Assembly (NCBI GenBank): GCA_008360975.2
Contig: CM039183.1
Span: 12,985,762-13,049,761 of the forward strand
Direction: 5' to 3'
DNA: 64,000 nt
Source: Lichenostomus cassidix
Lineage: Eukaryota; Chordata; Aves; Passeriformes; Meliphagidae
Shown: positions 1 through 13,945 of the stretch, in pieces
How positions within the stretch are numbered: position 1 is the stretch's first letter
Layout of the letters: the number at the start of each line of letters is the position of its first letter
Notes under the pieces: model-generated
Told to the model about the DNA's origin: nothing
Seen by the model: the letters and a program-made list of their open reading frames with translations, nothing else
Database searches by the model: none
Position numbers and translations under genes: made by a program

Positions 1-2894
1 TGTGTTTGAAAATTGCTTTGGTTTTCTCAGAAATTTTCATTTGGATAAACCTGTACTTTCTGAGAAAGAAAAATCTTCTCAACTTTCTTTTCCCCAAAAT
101 AATTAGCATTCAGGTGGTCAAGTTCTTGTCCTCAGTGTGATTGTGAAAAGATTTTAGAAAACTGACAGACCTAAGGTAGCTGCTAGGTTGAATAACCAGC
201 CATAAATAACAGCAAAATTGTACTCAGAAAATTCACTGACTGTTTTCTTCTCACCAACACAACTATAATTGGCAAAACAAAATTAATGCAATAGAGATGA
301 GCATCTGTTTTGCTTTAAGGCAGTCTCTTGCCTGGTGTAGTTTCCCAGGATTTATGCTGGCACATAAGACTATAGGATCAGGCCCAAAGAATTGGTGTGT
401 AGTGTAGTTCTGTGTTTGTGTAGTGGCGAATATCTAGTTGGAGCCTGCTCTTCAAGCAGGGCTTCATCTTTTCTATTCCTTCTTTTCCTTCTTTCTTTTC
501 CTATTTCTTGCCTGTGTTGTATGGTTAAAATGATACAGGAATTAAAACAATAAAACAAAAGTTCTCAACTGTCTCTCAAGGAGAGCTTGAAAAATTCAGG
601 TGAATCAGCAAGAGATATTTAAATAGCTCCTCATTTTATTCAACTGGAATATCATATGGCATACTTAATGTGCTGTCAGTGGATTTTCATAAATGTTCAG
701 GACCAAAATAGAGAGGTCAGAAGCTCTACCGCCGTTGTCAGAAACTTTTTGCTGGTTATTTCATTTTCTTCTTATTAAATCCTCTAGACAGAAGCAACTG
801 AATCTTTAGCACTCAGTAATAATTCAAACATAATTCCCCTTTGCTTTCATGCTTTGCAGAAGTTTCTTGGAGATTAAAACAGGTTTTCTCTGTTCTTGCA
901 GTCATTTCCAATATTCCATAGTATCCTTTCTGTTTAATTATTATTTTATTTTGAGTTTTGCTTGTTCCCTATGGCCTTAAAAAAGTTTAGATTGTTAACA
1001 TTCTTTAGGTTCAGAAAGGCACTTTTCTAACTCGTTCCACCATGCATAATAAAGCCCTGATCTCTGTGGAAACTTCAGCAGCTGTTTTATAGTACTTTAA
1101 GGTGGACTCTAGAATTTCTACAGTTGCTTTTCCTATTCTCATCACCTTGAAAAACACATTTGATGAACAACAGGGATAGAGACAAGTGCTAGGACAGCAG
1201 ACAAATATTATATTAGAGAGAAAATATGATCTGTCTTTAAGCTTAAAATGGGGAGTTTAAGTGTTCTTGTCATTTTAAATGGCCCAAAAGACTAATGAAA
1301 AACCATTAGGAAAGGAGAGGCATTACAAAGAGAAAACAGGAAAGAATGAAAAGGAGGGCTCTGGGTTCTGGTTCTTTCTGATGAAATTCCTTTAAATTCT
1401 GTCACATTTATTCTTTATTGCTTGGATTGCTCTTAGTAATTTCAGATGAGCCTAAACGTCTGTTATGTAATAATTTAGGCAGTACAAATATAGTGCAGGT
1501 ATGGATGCAACCCCAAAATTTGGGCTCATGCCTTACAATCATGTCATGGAGATTCATGTTGCCATGGGAGTGTTTTACTTCTACAAGCAAATTCAGAAGC
1601 TTTAGGATAATTTTAGGAATTTCCTGATGCATTAAAACAAAATGACAGAAAATGTGGAAAATCAGAAATAAAGAATGCATTTCCAGGTGTTTTCCCAATA
1701 AACAAATTATGTTTCTTCATTTATTGTAGCTGATTCATATCTTATATTTTTTTTCCAAAGTTTTTATAGATGATCCTTTACTAGGACTAAAATGTAGGTG
1801 ATAATCAGGTTTTTGAGCTCTTAGGAGAAATGTAATAGAGAAAAGGCATCTTGAACAGTCATAAAAGCTTCAGAAAGGGACTCTGCAGTCGTATTCCTTT
1901 TCCTTAGAGAAGTTTATTTAGTTAAAAATAGTCTTAATACAGCTGCTTATTTCACCTTGGAGACCGAAAATTGCAATGATTGCTTCATAGCTAACCTACT
2001 TCTTTGAATCAATGTATTTAAAGAGGTGAAAACCACCAGCGGATGAGGGAAGCAGGGTTGAGAAAAAGGTGGCTGTGGATGAGAGCCTTATCAATAAGTT
2101 ACTTGTGGAAGGGAGAAAGTAATTGATGGTTTGCACCTATGTGCTTAGTTTGTTTTCTCTTTGCCTTCTCCCTCCTTTGTTCTACTGAGTGTTATTTGTG
2201 GATAAATTTTAAATTAGGAGATGTTAATGGTTGTTGCAGTGAAGAATAGGCTGTGTGGAGGAAAGCAAAGGATCTCTTGCAGCGATAATAAAAAGGTAAA
2301 CTGTTCAAACTTGAGAAAACAATAATTGGTAAGCAGGCTGGTGTTTAGTGGCACTGTTTTCAGAAAGATCCTTTCAGAAATGTTTTACTGCAAAGGTTAT
2401 GAAAAAAGGTGAAGAGCCACACAGTCTGCACCCTCTTCTGCATCTCTGGAAAGAAATTCTGTCAGGTCTCAGGGAGTTTCACAGATCTGCCCATCAAGAA
2501 CCACAGAGTACAAGGAAAGCAGTAAAGTGTGTCCTTGCAGTCTCCTAAGTGGAGACCTTTTACCAAGGGCACTGGTAGGACCTGCTTTTACAGAATCATC
2601 AAAATTTGCGATGATAACCAAAGTTACAGGTTGTCATCAGAGGAGCAAACATACAAGAGGACAGGTGTGAAGAGAGCAGTTTAGAGAAATTTGAGCATTT
2701 AATGGCATTTAATATTCTTTGATGTACCATTTTCTTGCTATCCATTTTCCTCTCTTACCCAGAATATAGAAGAGGCCTGGAACTCACCACGCAGATCATC
2801 ATGATGTACTTAATTTGATTCATTCCTGTTTACATTTATATTATGTTCAGAATCATCCCTGTTATTTTTAAACATCATTATTCTTCAAAGAAAT

Positions 2895-3130
2895 CTGTCC
2901 CATCACAGTGAGTGACTGGCTGGGGTTAATGGCCCTTGGCACGGCTCCTCCTCGTTGGTCATTAGTCTGCAGGAAATGCCCAGTGCCTTAATTGTTATTG
3001 CTTAATTAGCAACCTCTTCTATTGAAGCAAGTGGCATATGACCTGAAATAGCAATGCACACAGCAACAGCCATTTTCTGTCAACGTTTGAGCTATGCCAT
3101 AGGCACATCTTGTGCAAGTGAAACAAAGCA
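2895..3130. promoter_or_regulatory. Candidate conserved non-coding element
   Basis: A less AT-rich block with a dense set of homeodomain-type cores (TTAATTG 2988-2994, TAATTA 3003-3008) next to a SOX-like ATTGTTAT (2991-2998). It shows no repeat similarity and no open frame. The composition looks like an enhancer; conservation was not measured. Confidence 0.3.
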
Positions 3131-3971
3131 TGGGAAGTTCACAGATATTCAAATAACATGGATTATGCCACTAAAATAGCATTCTGCTGATATGATGATT
3201 GACAAATATGTTTTCTTAGATTTCTGGGATGGCACTAGTTTAAATCAGTGATGAACCGGAAGCCTAAAATTTAAAATGAGAAAGTCTGTGTTTGCCTTAT
3301 TCCTCATACAATGTAGTGTTCCACATTTCTAATCAATGCTGCCATTATATTTTCAGTCTGTCAGTGATTAGCCATGGTTTTAATCACTGCAGTCTGTGTG
3401 AATGCACAAAAACAAACCCAGAGCACATTCCTACACCATTAACGTGCATTTTTGCTTAGTTCCTGGGTCATGAGAATCTGTTCTCTGCACTCTTGGTCAT
3501 TCACTTCTCCTCTCTGATGTTCTTTGTTTTCCTCTCCCATCTTTTGCCTGCTTTCAAATTGCATATTTTGAGTACAATCCCATTTAAGAGAAATTAACTT
3601 TTCTAAGTGCTTGTCCAGTACTTACCCCATGTTGGGGTGTTACACGTTCCTGGACTTCCAGGAGTTGCACACTCCTGGAATATTGTGTAGGGAGACAACA
3701 CAGCACAGTGATAAAGGAACTGTTAGAATGTGAAAGTAGGCTTGCAATGGACTTTATAAAAAATAGAGACATTATTTATTTGTTGGATGTAGAATGTAAA
3801 TATGAATGGTTTGTTGATGTATTAATGTGCATTTTCTAAAATTTCATACTTCTTGCTGGTAAAATCTAAACTAATCCGATACTTTTCCATGTGAAAGAGG
3901 AGGGAACATTATACAAGCATAACATTGACTATTTTGGTTTTTGCCTAAAACTATTCATATTAACTGTTCAT

Positions 3972-4040
3972 CATCAGTATAACTCAGACTCTGTTGAAGT
4001 CAATGTAAATAGGTCCAGTGACTTACAAGGGCTCAGATCC
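3972..4040. repeat. Possible ancient amniote interspersed repeat fragment
   Basis: Contains TATAACTC, TTGAAGTCAATG and CCAGTGACTTACA-like words. These recur in a family of old short repeats I remember from turtle, crocodile and bird genomes, with phrases resembling 'gaagtcaatgg..gttacacc'. I cannot name the family with certainty and similarity is judged by eye. Confidence 0.3.
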
Positions 4041-7000
4041 ATGGAGATAATTTTGCAAATATAATAGTTATGGACTCTCTTCTCAAACAGAAAATTAGAT
4101 TACTGGCATTACCAGCTGGAGAAACTCCATAAATGTGGATGGTTCAGCATATGTAGTGTTTGAGTCCTGTTCCTGTAATAATTTTTCACACATTTTTTTG
4201 AATCGTCAAATGGCAGCCCAGCTGTTCTGTTTTGCTCTGTAATACCACTGGAAGTCCAACTGCCCTAATCTACAGACCCCAGTGCCAATGCCCATCTGCT
4301 TGTAGTAGTTGAAAAAACTGGGGACAGAACAAATAGAAATCTTAATAAGCTTATTTTAGCTGTGCTGCTGAATTTTGTGAGGTTCTGCAAATTTTAAATA
4401 CATATCAATATTATGCATTTGTCCAGCTTGAGTCCAGCATGGTGGTAACAGAAAAACTGTGGATCCTATAGAGGAAGCAAGTGTTGCCCTGGGCATGTAC
4501 TGAGCCATTTAGTAGCTGTACATAATTTATTTTATTTCAAACTGTGGACAAGATTTTCAGCTAAGTTGAACCAGCAGACTTCTATTACTAATTGGCCTTC
4601 AAAATCTGGTTTGCTTTGACTTATCTATTTATTTACATGTGAAAAAAAGAAAAAAAAGTTCCATTTTCTTTAACTAAAGAACTACCAAAAATACTTAATA
4701 TAAATATTACCGGAAACTGTCTGAGCCTGTTCTTAAGTCTACATAAAACTTATCCTAACTTAAAGAGAAAGACAGCAAAATCAAATTCATCTCAGAGCTG
4801 ATGAGATAGATACCTAGGTTTGGTCTAAACCAACAAACATTAGAGAAACTTATAAAAGAATAAAACCCTGTAGCATTTATAGGAGAATATATGTGACAAA
4901 AATGCTTTCATAATTTACCATACTCTATGAATTCCATGGGAGTAATTGTTTCCTTTAAGTACTTGGCAAACAGTGAGTATCCATTCAAAAGAGTAATTTT
5001 CCACTCAGACAATTTCGTCTTGTAAGCACTCATGGAAAGAACAGCCAGCAACACAATTCCTTCTCTGCAATTCTCCCTGACTGCATTCATGTAGTCAAGA
5101 CAGGGGCTTGAAATGTAGAAGAAATGAACAGCTGTTATTAAAGCCACAATTGGATGCAGAAAGATCATCTTGTCAGGAGAGCAGAAATTCATGGTTATTA
5201 TGTGCTTGCACTTAGTTTTCTGGTTTGCGTCTCTAAGCAAAACCCTTTTGTAGTTTGAGGCAAAGTTCTGCAATCTTCTTAAAATGAAATAAATTTACAA
5301 CCTTAGATGGGATTCACATGATAGACAAAATCACCTGTTCTCCAATCTCTGTGTGAAGTGGTGTGCCATCTTTTCTGTAACTGAATAAATTGTGCCATAG
5401 GGGCTGGACGAGCCTTGTTAGTTCAATAGGTCACCTGGCCTCAGTGACAAAACCTGCAGGATTTCAAGTCTTATAAAGAAAATAAATACATTACCCATAA
5501 GATAGTTAAGTGATATATATGTGCATAAATATGCACCTAATTAGTAAGTAATATGGGCCTATTTAGTAAGGGAATATAGATGCAGCTGAGCAAATAGATA
5601 ATAGTTTACTCAAGTCTGCTTGCAGCTGTGGTGAATTGTCTCCTAATCGTGTTGTTTCAGCTTGTCACTTGCCTGTGTAGTGTATTGAAGAGAATCTTAT
5701 TTCTGCTCTAGAAATCACTAAATTTTCAGAACAGTACTGCTAGATTCTTTGCTCTGTTAGGTATCAAAAATTTAAATTCACAGAATGTGAATGTCATTAA
5801 AATATATATTCGTAAAACTTGGTATTGGAATGAAATTTAGATGTCAACTTGATGCTGTCTTGGTTTGGGGTTTGTAGAAGCCACAAGTGAAAGGTTCTCC
5901 TCGCAGCATTTCTCTTACATATGAATTTGGTATTTAACTTATATCTCTATGTTTACAGTATATCTGAAATTCAGAGAAATGGCATTTAAGGAGTTCTGCA
6001 TGACTTTGCAGAGTAGCTTAAACTTTTTCATCAGAACATAGATACTTTCCTCTCTAAAGATGCACAAACTGCAACAAGGTTCTACGTAATTTTTGATATT
6101 TTCAATATATTGTGTAAATGAATTGATAGAAATGGGGTTGTCATCATAACAAATAGAAAAATTACCTATATCCAGGTATAGTATTTCTACAGCTGGGGTT
6201 TTTTTTGTAGGCAGAAATGTATATAGCTCTCTCTTTTAACCATGATACCTGATGGGGGAGAGTTCAGAGGGTGAAAAAAGTTACTGGCCAGTTGTGTTCA
6301 ATTACCGATATCAACTCACCATAAATAAGCAAATATTTGTAGAAGCATAGAATGTAGCTGATCAATATTTCATCAATACTTTTGTGTGTAGCTATACAGC
6401 TTACATTTGGGAGAAAGTTGGTTTAAAATGCAAGTTTAGTTATGGTTGCCTTTTTTTTTGCACAGAAAAATTCTGCATTTCTGATCAGGCAACCATTTTT
6501 CTCTATCCATCCTTCAAGGAGAATATTAAGGATGAATGGTGTATTTTCTGCTTTGCATTTGCTGCTTCTGTCTGTCAGATCAGCCTTGCTTCTCATTCAG
6601 ATTAACTTCACACAAAGCATCTGTCAGTTATTCTCTTTCACTTCATCAGTGTTGTGATATTTCTTGAGGTTTTAACAATTTCTGCAATTTAGTCTGCTTT
6701 TTAGGAAACCATATACTTGAATGGTACTTAAAAGTAGAGGTTTTTTCTTTACTGTTTCTAAATTCTTCTTGTTCCATTGCAACATTGCATATAAGGCAAT
6801 GCAGTGTAGTTGTTACATGGATTTGGGGAAATAAGTCTTTGTCTGTCTAAAAAATGTTTATATTATCATAAAGTAATAGTAAATACACAAAAGTTCTTGT
6901 CCAAAATGTCTTAAAGGCTATAACACTGGGGAAGAACAGAGACAGACATTTGTTTTCTGTATTTTTCTACAAATCAAATGCAAATAAATTTTCCAGGAAA

Positions 7001-8020
7001 CAAAGAGAAAAATAAAAACGTAAGATAAAAACCATGGCTTAAGCTGAGAAATGCAAAATCTAGAAATGGCACAAGCCTTTTTTCCATCCAGTGGTTAGGT
7101 TTTTGGAAGTAGATCCAAAGAATGTAGGCATGTACTTTGCTTCCTGATGCAGATGAATTGTCAAAGTGCAAAGTGTCAGTTTAATTGATTAGAGATCTAA
7201 CAGATCTTTCTACAGACACAGGCACAAGACATTCTTGAAAAATGCTTTTTCAAAATAGCGACTGATGTTCAAAGATTAAGTAACTACTTATCATTTTTAT
7301 AAGACTTCTAGAATATCAAGTAAAAACATTTAAAGTCATTGTAATTTTTTTTTTATCAGTGGGTCTTAAATTTCAAAGATAACAGCTGGACCAGACTAAT
7401 TCCTTGTGTACCAGATAGAGTGTTACTAACCCTATAACTTTGTAGGTATTAAATACTGTGTATAATTGGATCATAGATTCATGGTTATCTTACTTGGAAA
7501 AAATTAGTAAAGCTATAAATACTTACAAAAGTGTGAACAACTCTCATGTATAAACTAAATGATATATATGATGTGCACGACTGTACTGCACACTTTATAT
7601 TATTTAATGGATCCTTGCCATTATTTTGTATGACAAATAGTAAAGCAGAACTATGCAGTGTTCTGAATACACTGCTCTTACACATCTTGCTATCTTTTTA
7701 GTCTCTGTTTAAACAGTTTTGAGTGCATTGAAAAGAATTTCTAATACTTTTCAGTATCATGGTTTTTGCAATTGTGTACCTGATTGAATGCTTTAGACTA
7801 CTGTAGATTAACAGTTCTACTGTATAATTTGATATTTTTTCTCCCCTGCTGTTCATAAGCTATGTTTAAGTTTTAATTAATTACCCTATGATCCCTTGTC
7901 TCATTCTTGCTATAGACATGGAAAAGAGATAAGTGTTGCAACTGCAAGTCCACCTCTGTTATTCAGTTTTTATTGCTAAATTTTGAAGCCTATTCTTCTT
8001 TTATTTGCATGGATGGTATT

Positions 8021-8057
8021 AAAAAAAACAACCAAACAAACAAGCCCCCAAAAAACT
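8021..8057. repeat. A-rich low-complexity run
   Basis: A(8) followed by CAACCAAACAAACAAGC and a C/A-rich stretch. Simple sequence without coding potential. Similar A/C-rich runs occur at 29075-29108 and 47780-47822. Confidence 0.7.
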
Positions 8058-9675
8058 ACCCCACTCTACTGCTTAATGGCTGACTTAAGGCAATGTCCAA
8101 AGAGTTTCATGAACATACCCAAGCCATGTTGAAGCCAGGAAATTGCTGAAGATTTCCATTTTACTTTTCTGGTTTCTCATTGAATACTACTTTTGTCTAG
8201 CGTGAAAAATGCGGCATAGTTATTTTAATTGGTTTCTAATTCACTAACACCGGTGAATGCCACCATCATATATTGGTGCATGGATGAAAAGTTTGAGGGA
8301 AATCTTCAGGATGCATCCATCTTTCCCTCAGTGTTTACCAAGGTACAGCTTTAGCCACTTGATACCTGTGCACAAGCTGCTCCTGGAAACAGAGCCAGGA
8401 GTTGTCAAATGACGTGAGGCAAGGTGAAGTAGATGTCATTTCTGCACTTCATGCCATGGCATCTTATCAGATCCCCAGTGGCTTGCTGAAAACATTAAAT
8501 TGGTCAGAAGGTTTTTGTTCGACTGCAGAATCAGAAAGTTTTGAAAGAAATTAGTTTGTGAATGTCATGCTGACTGGTATTACTGCATGTAATAAAATAG
8601 GCTATTTTAATTACATCCTGGGATGATGTAGGCTATTAAATAAAAATGTTAACATCTTCCTAGCAACGAGAGCTGAAACCATGCACAAATAAATGTTAGA
8701 TCCTGATCATGGAGACTCTTGGCTATTAAGGTTGTCTATAGCTTTATGTCTAAATCACTGAGGATTATAAGGGGCTGTGAATCATCGCTTTTAAGAAACT
8801 CTCAGTTGTCAAGTATGGATTTACTCACAAAAGTTTCAGTTTCTAAAATGTAAATGCAAGAATGGTATGGATTGTTCTTGAAGAAAATATAGTTTTGCTA
8901 GCTGACATTAAAAGTGAAAAGGGCACATTTTGGGAAGCTGAAACAGATAGTATTATCATGTGAAGATGAATCTAACTCTTGATTTCAGTTTTTCAGCTCA
9001 TGATAGCAGCTGTTGAAAGCCTTGTTAAATTGAGATAATTAAATTTTACCAGACAATATTCATTATTTAGGAATAGCATGTATAGGACTAAAGTCTGTCT
9101 GACGTGAACCCAGTGGTAAAACTGATGTAAATGGTCACATTTTGTCCACTTCAAATCAAATTATGAACATTTTTAACCAAATAAGTGGTATGAATTTCTA
9201 GTAGAACTAATGTTCTGACAGTACTTGCTATAGATTTTCAAAAAAAATAAGTATCTTCCCTATGGAGTAATACAAAAATATAGAAGGAACAGGATTCTGA
9301 TCTCAAAGTAATTTTTAAATACCTTGTATACTTAAAAAGCAATAAATCATATACCCTCCTCCCCCAATATAATATAAATTAAAATGAATGCATCCTTAGC
9401 TCTTATAAATTGGCATGGATCTATTGATTTTAATGAAGCAATACAATATTAAGTCATATGTGGCCTTTAAATACGAGAAAATCTCAACTGTTTCATACAG
9501 TTATTGTGCTAGTTTAAAATAAGCAAGGAAACACTGTCCTTAACAGATGGTGATACAATTTATTTTAAATGAGTTCTGATAAATGCCATATCTACAGGAA
9601 GATGGAGTTTGCCCCAGATGCATAATTTTAGTTGTCACATATATCCTAGGTATATATAATACCTACCCCTTTAGG

Positions 9676-9770
9676 TACTAGAAGGCCTCAATAAAATCAC
9701 CTTAGAGCCTTCTCTTCTCCAGGATGAACAACCCCAAATCTCTCAGCCTTTCCAGTATCTTCAAAAAGTT
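9676..9770 (-). mobile_element. CR1 LINE 3'-region fragment (antisense)
   Basis: On the + strand the run includes GAGCCTTCTCTTCTCCAGGA, TGAACAACCCCAA and TCTCAGCCTTTCC. This is the reverse complement of a very characteristic segment near the 3' end of avian CR1 elements. It is a short, diverged fragment with no ATTCTGTG tail, so it is truncated at both ends. Confidence 0.8.
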
Positions 9771-12700
9771 CTTTAAGTATCACCAGTGTTTATCTGTCTT
9801 GACTGTCTGGTTATATTATTTTGTGAATTGCAAAGCTGCTTTCAACTGAACACAAATATTACCCTGTGCCAATATATTCATGCTGGCAGAAACTTTGCAT
9901 GAGAAGGAGCCAAAAACGTAGAAAGGTCCAAGCCTGTTAATTTTTACAGCCATTCATGAAAATTCTATTTAATAAAGGGACATATAACACATGTAACAGG
10001 TAGATCACCCCCATCTCTTCTTCCTTTTTGTTCCATATTTACCATGCCTTCACCATTGCAGATATAATAGGTATTACTTCATGCACTATCAATTTAGTAA
10101 TAAAATTAAGGCCTAACCTAACACACAGATTGAAATGTTTAAAAATGCTAAAACAACCATCTTAGATTTGTTATCATGGGCAAAAGGGCTGAATATTGAC
10201 ACAGCTTATGAAATGTGGTCATTTCTTCTGTGTATGTAAAGATATACCTAAGATATGTTAATTTATTGTATAATTAAGAATTGTAAATGAAATGGTGGTA
10301 AAACCTATACTTTTAGGGGGGCCACTGTGAAGAGTGAGATAGTATCTGTCTACCAATATTTATGTCTTTAGCAGAACCTTGAAAATCTCAACACTTGTTG
10401 CAGCGGTGCGGTGTTTTTGAGGAGGTAAAGTTCTGAGAAAGACTCAGTATTATAAGTAAGATACTGTGTTTGAATAGCTGGAATAGAAGTTTTTTCCACT
10501 TTTGAAGATGTGTGGAAAGTCAAGGTTATACAACTTGACTAAAGAATGTTTTTGAGGCTGGCAGACTAAAGAGTAACTGGAAAGGTAAAGTGTTCTCTGG
10601 TATATGGAGACTCAAGAATGGTATATAAGAAGTTTTGTTTAGGGTATTAACAATTGCTGATGGTCAGGCCTGGGGAAAAAAAGTTAAATTAGAGCAGTAC
10701 TAGATTGTTTCTTTGATATGTTAGTGAGCTAACTGAAATTGGTCTGGTTTATTTTACCAGCCAAGCCTGAGTATGCACAGAAAAATCCTGAGAATATGGG
10801 CTACTAAGCATGTTAGATTACCTAAGGCAGATCTGTAATCACTTGGCTAAGAAAAGCTATAGATGAGCTTTATCAGATTTTAGCCATTACAGATAATTCC
10901 CTGTCAGAATCTACCATGGAAGAATATTCCTGACCTAGAAATCTATGAAAGGAGATTTAAGTTAAGGCTGTGATACACCTCAGTAGAAAATGAGGACCCA
11001 AATTTATGCATTTCAATCACATTTCTTCACTGAAAGTATGAAACCTGGGAATGCAGAAGTGGCAATAGAAGCAGAAATAAATGCAGTCCTACTGAGCTTG
11101 AAATTATTCAAGGTGGCAAGTTTGTCAGTTTTACAGCACACCTTCCAGAAGTGTTTACAATGCTAATAAAGTTATATAAAAGGAAACTTGTGATTTTAAA
11201 GGCTGCTGAGTCACATTTTGCCCTCAGTGAAGTAGTGCAATCAGTTGCCGATGCAGAATAACATGAAATTCCAAATGAGTTGGACACATCTACCAGTGTC
11301 CAAGCAGAAAGATTGTTGATCAACATGTGGAACAGCTGTTAGGAAGGGAATGCTGTAAGTCTCAGAAAAATCTGGCAGTTGTTCCTCCTGATAAACTTGC
11401 TTTTCACAAGTGTGAGGAGAGTTGCATTAGAATCTATTAGCGTGGGTTTTTAGAAAATCATGGGATAGAATAAAAATAAACCCCTTAACTTCTGCTGCAT
11501 ACTAGCAGTGTTCCAAAATGACACTGTGATCAAATAAGAGATTCTCTGTAAAAAAGGGAGAAGCTCAAAACATGACAATTGATAGACATATGATATGACC
11601 AGAGTTACTCAGCGAAAACAATTTAAGGTCTTTTTTTTATTATTTTCTGCTAAATTGGCCAAGTTCTGTTAATTCTTCAAGAAAAGAAAAGGAATCAATT
11701 ATATATATTTTTTTAAATTTGATCTGTTTAGGGAAGTCACTGAAATTACTTAAGCACTGAATGAGGAAATAGAAGGCTTAATCTACTGGAAATGGTCATC
11801 TGAAGAAGCTATTGTAAAATACCCCAGTCATCCATAAATTAATGTTATAAATAAAAGCCTTTTATGATCTCTGTTTTTTGTGAATAAATAGTGCAACACA
11901 TGTTCTCGTGGTGTAAAATGCATGTTATGGACTGAGACATTCTTGCTCTGGTCACCATAAGAGCAGCCTGATCTCTTGGAGAGTAGTTGAAATATTTATA
12001 TGAAGCAAACCTGAAATTTATAAAAGTTGGAACTTTTGATATTCAAATATGAATTTAATTATGAACTGTGAAACTAACTCAACAATTAAACCAGGAAGAC
12101 AAAGCAGAAATCAAAGCACATCATAGACATTGGAATAGACTCTGTTTTACAATTAGCAGTGTTGGGGAAGATCATGCCTTGTTTTGCAATTATAGGCCAG
12201 TTAAAGGCATAAGATCATCTTCAGTACTAATGTCTATCAGATAATATAATATAGTAAATTCCAACATATATGTCTTTTTATTATCTAAGCATTAAAATTA
12301 AAAAAAATATAAAGGTTAGTAATGCTTACTGTTCAGTTTTATTGTCACAAAAGGGGTTGGGCTGTTAGGTTTTTAAAAAGAGAAGAAATAAGAATGCTGA
12401 CACCTGTCAGTGCAGTCTGGCAAATTTTCTGATGTTATCTAGACTGTTCCGAACTGTACTTCCTTCAGCAGCATAGACAGTAATCTGAAATATGCAGGCA
12501 AATCTTATATTGGTCTTTGATTTCTGTGTTTTATTTGTGTACTTCCTGTGGGGGCACAGTTGTATTGTGATGATTTAAGCAAAAATAGTGTCTCTGGTAT
12601 ATGGTGTATATAAATCCGGAAGAAATGTAGGCAGGTGAATGCCTACATTTTAATTACTTCTTTAGCTCAATGTCTCCATTTCTTTTCTGAAGCACAAAGT

Positions 12701-13900
12701 GCAACTATTTTTAATTCTCATTTTCATGTGAGAATGTTGATATGTGAATGATTAAGGATTCCCAAACTGTAGAAACTTGAACAGAATAAAAAGTCCTACA
12801 TTTTAGTTAGCAATTTTATTTGTGGGATTTTGGAGTAACTGGCTAAATGATATTTCTTGTACTCTTATATTTTATTTTTTTTCGTCCATTCTTTTACAAG
12901 TCAAAAAAATCTATAGTATATGTCATCCATGAAAAAAAAATCAAAAAACTTTAGCTCATTTTTGAGAGCACTTTCACAGGCAAAAAAAATGCAAACAGGA
13001 AAGAATTTTATCTTCAGATAAGATTAGAATATAGCAGCAGTAACTTGGCAGAGTTTTTAATTTTAAAAGATCACCTACTTTATATAAATGGTGATATAAG
13101 AGGCACAAACAGGATACAGCGAGTAGCTTGCAAAATGGAAAATTGTATTTAAGAAGATATATGAAAAAATACACCAGTTTATTAATTTTTTTTGTTGATC
13201 TCAGTTCTTCTCTCCTCCAACCTTTGGATAATATTAAAGCACAGAAGCATGGAAAAAGATAAAATTTCCTCATAAGTAAATGGAAGAGGATACAGTTTGC
13301 AATTCTCACTTCAAAGTCTCTCAAATATGAAGGAAATTTTAAAAATACCATATAGGAATCTTTTCAACAGGTCTTCAGGGAAGCAAGTGGTATTTATTTG
13401 AAAAATGCGTGTAACTGATTGGACTGATGAATAGCCACTTGTCTAAAAAGTAAACTCTTGTACAGCTTCATGTAGCTTTTGCAGAAAACTTGATCCTCTT
13501 GGTGTAGTTTCAGTGAATTGAAAGGAGCAGAGCTTGTTAGATACTTTTTACCAAGGCAGTTTTTCATTAATAAGGTCAGTGGGTTAAGTGGAAGTGGATA
13601 TTAAAGACATATATTAAAATTCAAGGCTCTGTTTTCAAGAAACAAGGCTAGAAAAAGTTTAATTCATTTGGCAGGTAAGAATTAAATATTTAAAGTACCA
13701 TTCTAATTGTGAGAATTTATATTACCTTATTTCTTTTCCATTATTTCTTAGAAAGTGAAAATTAGAAAAAGCCCTTTAGCGGTGATGGTATGAGTTAGTG
13801 CATTTCCTTAGACATTGATGAGCTCTGATAACTTTCAGCCATTTACCAGTAAGTGCACATTTCCTCCAAACTTTACAATGTTTCCTTTGTATTCTCCACT

Positions 13901-13945
13901 GTTTTGTTTGTTTGTTTTGTGGGTTTTGTTTGTTTTGATTTTTGT
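13901..13945. repeat. GTTTT-rich low-complexity run
   Basis: Imperfect repetition of GTTTT/GTTT with one GTGGG interruption. No other signal. Confidence 0.7.

Noticed and set aside
4908..5273. 121-codon minus-strand open frame
   Set aside because: No recognisable domain and antisense to the gene; chance frame more likely.
12974..13351. 125-codon minus-strand open frame
   Set aside because: Hydrophobic, Leu/Phe/Cys-rich translation of A-rich + strand, with no domain, no splice context and no repeat similarity.
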